Source: Siderastrea siderea | Lineage: Eukaryota; Cnidaria; Anthozoa; Scleractinia; Rhizangiidae | Direction: 5' to 3' | DNA length: 64,000 nucleotides | NCBI GenBank assembly: GCA_964030785.1 | Contig: OZ034972.1 | Coordinates: forward strand, 50,136,538-50,200,537 | Shown here: piece after piece, positions 60,594 to 64,000 of the stretch | How positions within the stretch are numbered: the stretch's first letter is position 1 | Layout: each line of letters starts with the position of its first letter | Notes under the pieces: model-generated | Seen by the model: only the letters and a program-made list of their open reading frames with translations | The model's database searches: none | Told to the model about the DNA's origin: nothing | Position numbers and translations under genes: made by a program

Positions 60594-63565
60594 CTGTATC
60601 TGGCGAATCCCTCTCAAAGACATTGGCTGGGTACCTACATCAAATATATATCAATGTTTGTTATTGCATGTATTTGAAACACTATGAAAAAGTGCATATC
60701 AAGTTCACTTGGTAAATAGACAGCACAGTCTCTTAACTAAAACTAGCCATAACTACTACATCTTAACTGCACGTAAACTTTTCTTTATTTACTTTTCCAA
60801 AATTTATAGAACTTTAACTTTATTTTTTCATGAATAAATACTGAAGCTCTCAATTCTAGACTATATAAATACTGAAGCTTTAATTCTAGTCTATACGTTA
60901 GGTGAGTTGGAGGAAAGGATCAGGTTGGCAAGTTCTCTGATCTGGAAAATGCACTAGGGGTCATCCATTAACAAGTAGGTAAAGAGTTGACACTGTCAAG
61001 TTCAAGGAAACAACAAGGCTCAGAAATACTCGGGATACTAAGGGTGTACTGATGTAAGCGGGCTTCATACCACGGCAGGTGACCTTGGCTAAGACAAGGT
61101 GAGTTTATACAATACCCTTCATTAAATTTGAAGGTATTTGCACACTTAACAAATCACTTATTTCCAGAATTAACTACTAATACTTCTTAGATTTCTCATG
61201 TGGAGGGATGTTGAGGTAATGTGGCTGTATACGTGGTATATTGACACTTCCGGTCAGTAATGTGTTACAACTTGTAGTCACTTACAACTCGTCATTTGGA
61301 TGTGCATGGCTGTTGTTTGGAGTCTACGAAAAAATAATACAGTGGTTATGTACTGATTTTTCTTAACGATACCAAACAAAACAAAAACCAAGTACAATGC
61401 AAGGGATTGTAGTTTCTAAAAAGAATAACAGTAGAAGATAAAGTGGAAAAAGTCAAAAAAATTACTAACCCTCCTCCCAGAAGATCCACTTGGGGACTTG
61501 GTATTAGCTGCTGTTAAAGAATAAGTAAGGATAATCATTAGAAGGAGGAAAATACATAAATAAATTATAGGGGTCCTAACCATGCATTAACGTGGAAAAG
61601 AGAAGGTGGATGTAGTAGTCAAGTTCTTACAATGGACCAATGTTCAAACACACAACTGTACTCATGCACTATGTGGGTTCCTAAAAGAAAAAGAAGCCAT
61701 CTAATTTTGTGTGAGTGGAAGATCCGAGGGCTTAAAAACCTGGGCAGTGAAAACAGCTTCTTAAGGGAACAATGAGGATTGAAACACAGGAATCACACTC
61801 GGCTATCGCGATACAAACAGTGATGCATAACCATTCAACCTCATCACCTGATGAAAATTATTCTTAAATTAAATTAAACGACTACTGAATGAGACAAATG
61901 ATCTTACAATTTATTATTAAAAGCCTTCTTGTCTCAAATAATTTAACTGTTCACTTGAGCTCGAGAGATTCTTCCTCCTTGCTACACATACCATATATTT
62001 CTGCTACTCTTAGCTATGAGAATTTGGTGATTGATCATAATTATTTTACATTAATAATTATTTTCACTCCTGCATCTTTTAACTTGCATCTTGCAGTTAA
62101 AAAATATTTTAAAAGTGTAAAGAGAATTTACAGGAAACTTTTCATGACAATCAAAACTTACATCTTGGGCTGTGTCCATTCACCTAGGAAACAAAGAGAA
62201 ATAAAAAAAAAAGGAATAAAAATTTGAAGGACATAGGGTGGTTAAATCATTAGGGAACTTCAAGGAATTCCTTGGTTTGCTCCCCTTATGCCACATGTTG
62301 GACCAATAATTTGTTAAGCCACAGGCCTGTTTTCAAATGCCAATTAACAATTTGTGGATGGCCAGCTGGTCTCTTGTCCCTTGGGATTATTAGGAAACAA
62401 AGTGGAGTAGTTAGCTTTCATCCCTTTCACCTCGAAGCATGCCTATAAGTACACTCCCCTTTTTAGTTCCCAGCCCTCCTCATGTAGGTCTGTAAAAAAT
62501 GTGTTTCAGAATTGTGGAAATGTAATATTTCTTTGGGGTTTTGGGGTGTTTCCTGCCCTGCATTAGAAAAACTAGTTGTTTACAGAGGTATCTTAAAATC
62601 ACGGTGACCTTTTATACATATGCAGAAGAAGACCTTCAACTTCTGAAAATCATATGCCAGTGCCAAATGCCAGTCCCAGAAATAAACTGCCAGTCAATGT
62701 GCCAGATCCAGAAACAAACTGTTCAGAACTGGATGAAATCAGGAAGTCTATTATTCTACGTTCAAAAACACATGGTTATCTATATTTAATGTTAAAGTAA
62801 CTGATTGTATAAGCATTTTTCTGGACATGTCTGCTTCACTGAATCTTGTTCCCAGAAAATTCAGGGGTCAAAGGACTGAAAAAGGTCAAAATCATTTTAG
62901 TCATCCAGATCATAAAATACTGATTTAGTCCTCTGGCGTGAACTGATTTTATTTAAAAAAATGAATAAAAATAAAATTAAAAATCAGCAACTCATACCCT
63001 GTTAGCTGGGGGGCCGGGACTCATTCCTCGATCCAATCCTCGTTCCTTGCTGGCACTTTTAACTACAAAAAAGCATAAGTTTACAACAATGTTCCTAACA
63101 CCGTATGACCATCGTTCCACTGTTGATCATAACAGTTATTTTATTCATCTGAGATAGCAATGAAATTGGGTTATTACTGAAAATTCTGTGATTGCTAAAA
63201 ATACCATTTAGGTCTTCAAACGAAACAATTTTAGAGGAATAGGGCATCCTTTCCCCATTGTAAGACCCCATGAAGTAAATGGAAGAACAGATTACTTCCA
63301 GAAACCAAAGCACATCTTGTCCTTTAAGTATATCTATATTTATATGATCATGCAGCAAGCTGGGACATAAACGACCTCTTTATCAAATAACTTCACTGAA
63401 CTTTTCATTTTAAAACAGTTACTTACATTTCTTTTATTTGTTTATTTTAATTATGTGCCTTTACAATCTTTTTATTTGTTTATTTTAATTATATGCCTTT
63501 ACAACGTCAATCTTTACCTGAGGCAGAGCGCCGCACTTGGCGATCACGACTAGGAGCGTGTCCAC
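60594..63565 (-). CDS. DCLK: DCLK Ser/Pro/Arg-rich linker exons
   Basis: Six short exons in order of transcription: 63565-63518 (GHAPSRDRQVRRSAS), 63062-62998 (VKSASKERGLDRGMSPGPPANR), micro-exon 62183-62162 of 22 nt (VNGHSPR), 61510-61470 (SANTKSPSGSSGRR), 61323-61286 (TPNNSHAHPNDE), 60634-60594 (LYPANVFERDSPDT). All borders are GT/AG and all phases fit; without the micro-exon the frame breaks. The Ser/Pro composition with VNG and SPRS resembles the region between doublecortin domains and kinase in animal DCLKs. Upstream exons lie beyond position 64000. Confidence 0.72.
63431..63505. repeat. about 42-bp tandem duplication
   Basis: ttttatttgtttattttaattat(g/a)tgcctttacaa occurs twice in a row in the intron just downstream of the first linker exon. 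Confidence 0.8.
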
Positions 63566-64000
63566 CTGAAAACATTGAGGTTACATAGCAATTCTCATTA
63601 CTGTTTCCCATGCACTGTGTTTATCGCTTATTGCAATTTTTTTAATCATTAAAAGGATTAAAGAGATCCAATTCTTTTTATCAGCTCCTCAAATGTGTTT
63701 AGAACTTATGGCAAATCTCATATTGATTTTTTAATTAATTTTGAGGCATAAAATTATGACTTTAAATTTATCACTTTCTTCAGGTAATAGGGCAATGTCA
63801 TTATTATAACACCGGTAATCACCATCATCATCATCATTCCCTGTTGCATTAGGAATAGCTTTGGACACTGTTTTTCCAAGTTAACACCATTCCTGGATTT
63901 AAGTACCCTTATTTAAGTTATTTTTTGTCTTGCTTAGTTTCAACTTATTTAAAACTGAAAGAGGAAAACTTTAAGCAGTTGAAATCTGATAGCCTCACTT
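63566..64000. other. DCLK intron at window edge
   Basis: No exon recognised; short CAT microsatellite near 63823-63836. Confidence 0.5.

Overview
This window looks like AT-rich invertebrate metazoan nuclear DNA, most likely an anthozoan cnidarian (inferred from the mix of elements, not proven). Host genes have introns, and the intergenic DNA is full of degraded transposons. A compact block at 13834-35153 has denser coding and visibly higher GC. It is a complete-looking Polinton/Maverick element of the adintovirus type.

Host genes. At 2719-5515 (+) are the last two coding exons of amidophosphoribosyltransferase (PPAT, first step of de novo purine synthesis). From the right edge of the window to 43357 (-) lies a doublecortin-like kinase (DCLK-type). 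Its kinase exons (43357-52609) join into a 574-codon frame. Upstream linker exons (60594-63565) splice in phase either to the kinase or to a private last exon (59181-59902) ending in a CAAX prenylation box. Two weaker terminal-exon-like ORFs lie at 37666-37989 and 40858-41229 (-).

Element, 21,320 bp. It is bounded by a perfect 6-bp direct repeat (CACCCT), the duplication size expected for Polintons. Its terminal inverted repeats (370 and 270 bp) start AGTAGTACATTCC and carry 70-bp repeats rich in ETS, E-box, CRE and CCAAT motifs. After a non-coding, repeat-rich left arm come: a SLOG-like Rossmann protein (-), a GRF zinc-finger protein, an orphan, a chromodomain integrase, two tandem structural paralogs, a cluster of tiny Arg-rich core proteins (one strongly adenovirus mu-like), major capsid protein, adenain-type protease, a Pol III tRNA-like gene, packaging ATPase, a Gly-rich protein, a two-TM SLATT-like protein, more basic peptides, orphans, a PLA2 protein, an acidic protein (-) and a protein-primed-type DNA polymerase B. 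None of the recognised ORFs is broken, so the insertion looks young and possibly functional.

How it fits together. PolB and integrase copy and insert the genome; ATPase, capsid protein, protease, PLA2 and core proteins would build and mature an adenovirus-like particle. Many of the basic proteins carry (Q/M)xGG-X or (Q/M)xGx-G sites, the pattern the neighbouring protease should cut. Less expected are the SLOG/SLATT-like pair and the tRNA-like Pol III gene, which may act on host defence or RNA biology.

Other mobile DNA: pogo/Tigger-like TA-flanked elements (1023-1611, 6785-7372, 8224-11735, 57404-57471), a rearranged Penelope-like element nested in the third of these, a TTAA foldback (11873-12714), a 9-bp-TSD element (46090-47521) and a tRNA-derived SINE (35640-35845).
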